A stretch of 64,000 bases of DNA from Adhaeribacter aerolatus (GTDB lineage Bacteria; Bacteroidota; Bacteroidia; Cytophagales; Hymenobacteraceae), in contig NZ_BJYS01000014.1 in the NCBI RefSeq assembly GCF_007991635.1, positions 1-64,000 on the forward strand, in the 5' to 3' direction. Under the pieces are notes generated by a model. It saw only the letters and a program-made list of their open reading frames with translations, did no database searches and was not told the origin of the DNA. This document shows, piece after piece, positions 63,371 to 64,000 of this stretch. Positions within the stretch are counted from its first letter, which is position 1. Every line of letters begins with the position of its first letter. Both the position numbers and the translations under genes were made by a program.

Positions 63371-64000
63371 ATGAAAAGAACCTCTAAAATATGTTTCGGT
63401 TGGGCTTTTTGGGCAGCTAATCTCCTGCTTAGTTCCGATTTAAAGGCCCAGGCTTTTGACCAATCGCTGCTGTGCCAGGGGCGCTATTACACCGAAACCG
63501 AAGGGAAAGCGGCGCTGGAAAAGTTTGCGGCTACTTACGCCAACCGAAAAGGCTGGGAGAAAAGAGCCGACCGCATTCGCCAGGGCATTTGGGAAGGAGC
63601 TAATCTGGAAGGCCTGCCTACCAATATCCCGTTAAAGCCAATCATCCACAGCAAACGTACTTACGATGGGTACACCGTCGAAAATATTGCCTTCGAAAGT
63701 TTACCCGGCTTCTTTGTAACCGGCAATTTATACCGGCCATTGGAGCCGCAAAAATCTTACGCCGCCATATTATCGCCCCACGGCCACGGTACTAATCCGC
63801 GCTTCAGCGAAGATATGCAGAAGCGTTGTGCTACCCTCGCCCGCATGGGCGCTATCGTACTGGCTTACGACATGGTAGGTACCGGCGATTCGGACCAAAC
63901 CATTCATAAACATCCGTATGCACTGCAACTGCAAACCCACAACAGCCGCCGGGCCATCGACTTCCTGCTTTCTTTGCCCAACGTAGACCCGAAACGGATT
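63371..64000 (+). CDS. Exported alpha/beta-hydrolase esterase, cut by the window end
   Basis: The frame opens at 63371 and stays open for 210 codons to the last base of the window, so only the N-terminal part is visible. It has a signal peptide at about 1-28 (KICFGWAFWAANLLLSSDLKA). The visible part resembles exported dienelactone-hydrolase / acetyl-xylan-esterase-type proteins: YTVENIAFESLPGFFVTGNLYRP near 100-122, AAILSPHGHGTNPRFSEDMQKRCATLARMGAIVLAYDMVGTGDS near 130-173, and LQTHNSRRAIDFLLSLPNVDPKRI at the end. The catalytic Ser region lies beyond the window. It follows the GH95 gene by 92 bp and probably removes acyl groups from the same polysaccharide. Confidence 0.8.
   Translation, partial: MKRTSKICFGWAFWAANLLLSSDLKAQAFDQSLLCQGRYYTETEGKAALEKFAATYANRKGWEKRADRIRQGIWEGANLEGLPTNIPLKPIIHSKRTYDGYTVENIAFESLPGFFVTGNLYRPLEPQKSYAAILSPHGHGTNPRFSEDMQKRCATLARMGAIVLAYDMVGTGDSDQTIHKHPYALQLQTHNSRRAIDFLLSLPNVDPKRI

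Noticed and set aside
1-64000. Transposon, phage, CRISPR or tRNA genes
   Set aside because: I looked for transposase-like proteins, spaced repeats and cloverleaf-like sequences and saw none that I could support.

Overview
The window comes from a member of the Bacteroidota, most likely a Cytophagales / Hymenobacteraceae-type soil or freshwater glycan degrader. The evidence is two SusC/SusD pairs, an ECF-sigma/FecR/STN-SusC signalling set, many exported glycoside hydrolases, A-rich translation starts with few Shine-Dalgarno sites, and TAnnTTTG-type -7 boxes. I see no tRNA, rRNA, CRISPR array, phage gene or transposase.

Region 1 (175-17929) is a sialic-acid utilisation locus. Nine minus-strand genes run from SusC (starts at 16809) through SusD, NanA lyase, NanM-type mutarotase, an MFS transporter, a GH33 sialidase, a two-domain sialate O-acetylesterase and an AGE-type 2-epimerase to an SGNH-GH20 fusion. 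A FadR-type GntR regulator (17228-17929) is divergently transcribed. The shared 418-bp intergenic region holds three copies of GTAAGAC (one inverted), two of them inside near-palindromes, which are good operator candidates. The inferred order of events is: remove O-acetyl groups, release sialic acid, import it, convert its anomer, cleave it to ManNAc plus pyruvate, and epimerise ManNAc to GlcNAc. The kinase and later GlcNAc steps are not in the window.

Region 2 (18409-27967) is a second SusCD locus with an ECF sigma factor, a FecR anti-sigma factor and an STN-containing SusC. Its SusD is interrupted by an in-frame TAG. A Tat-type FAD oxidoreductase and an unrecognised exported protein with helical repeats follow. 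Region 3 (28082-31194) holds a frameshifted thioredoxin and a small SRPBCC / PhnB-like group.

Region 4 (31367-45814) mixes polysaccharide enzymes (an alginate/glucuronan-lyase-like protein and a GH31) with exported redox proteins. Two beta-propeller proteins carry different electron-transfer ends: a type-1 copper domain in one, HEAT-like repeats plus cytochrome c in the other. A PA14 protein, a YncE-like propeller, a Tat-type sugar isomerase and an SDR accompany them.

Region 5 (45859-56601) looks like a sugar-acid catabolic block: GntP permease, FAH-type AraD1, IlvD/Edd dehydratase, 2-hydroxyacid dehydrogenase, SDR, zinc alcohol dehydrogenase, OMPDC/HUMPS-type decarboxylase and a TIM-barrel isomerase. 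The substrate is unknown. Region 6 (57015-64000) is a plus-strand group of exported enzymes: an MGH1-like hydrolase, a GH28, a GH95 with an inserted beta-domain, and an esterase cut off by the window end. Pectin-like or fucosylated side chains are plausible targets.

The least routine observations are the operator set of the sialic-acid locus, a 36-bp perfect inverted repeat between two of its genes, the amber codon in the second SusD, the copper/heme pair of propeller proteins, the unassigned sugar-acid pathway, and a recurring TCCACC sequence just before four start codons.
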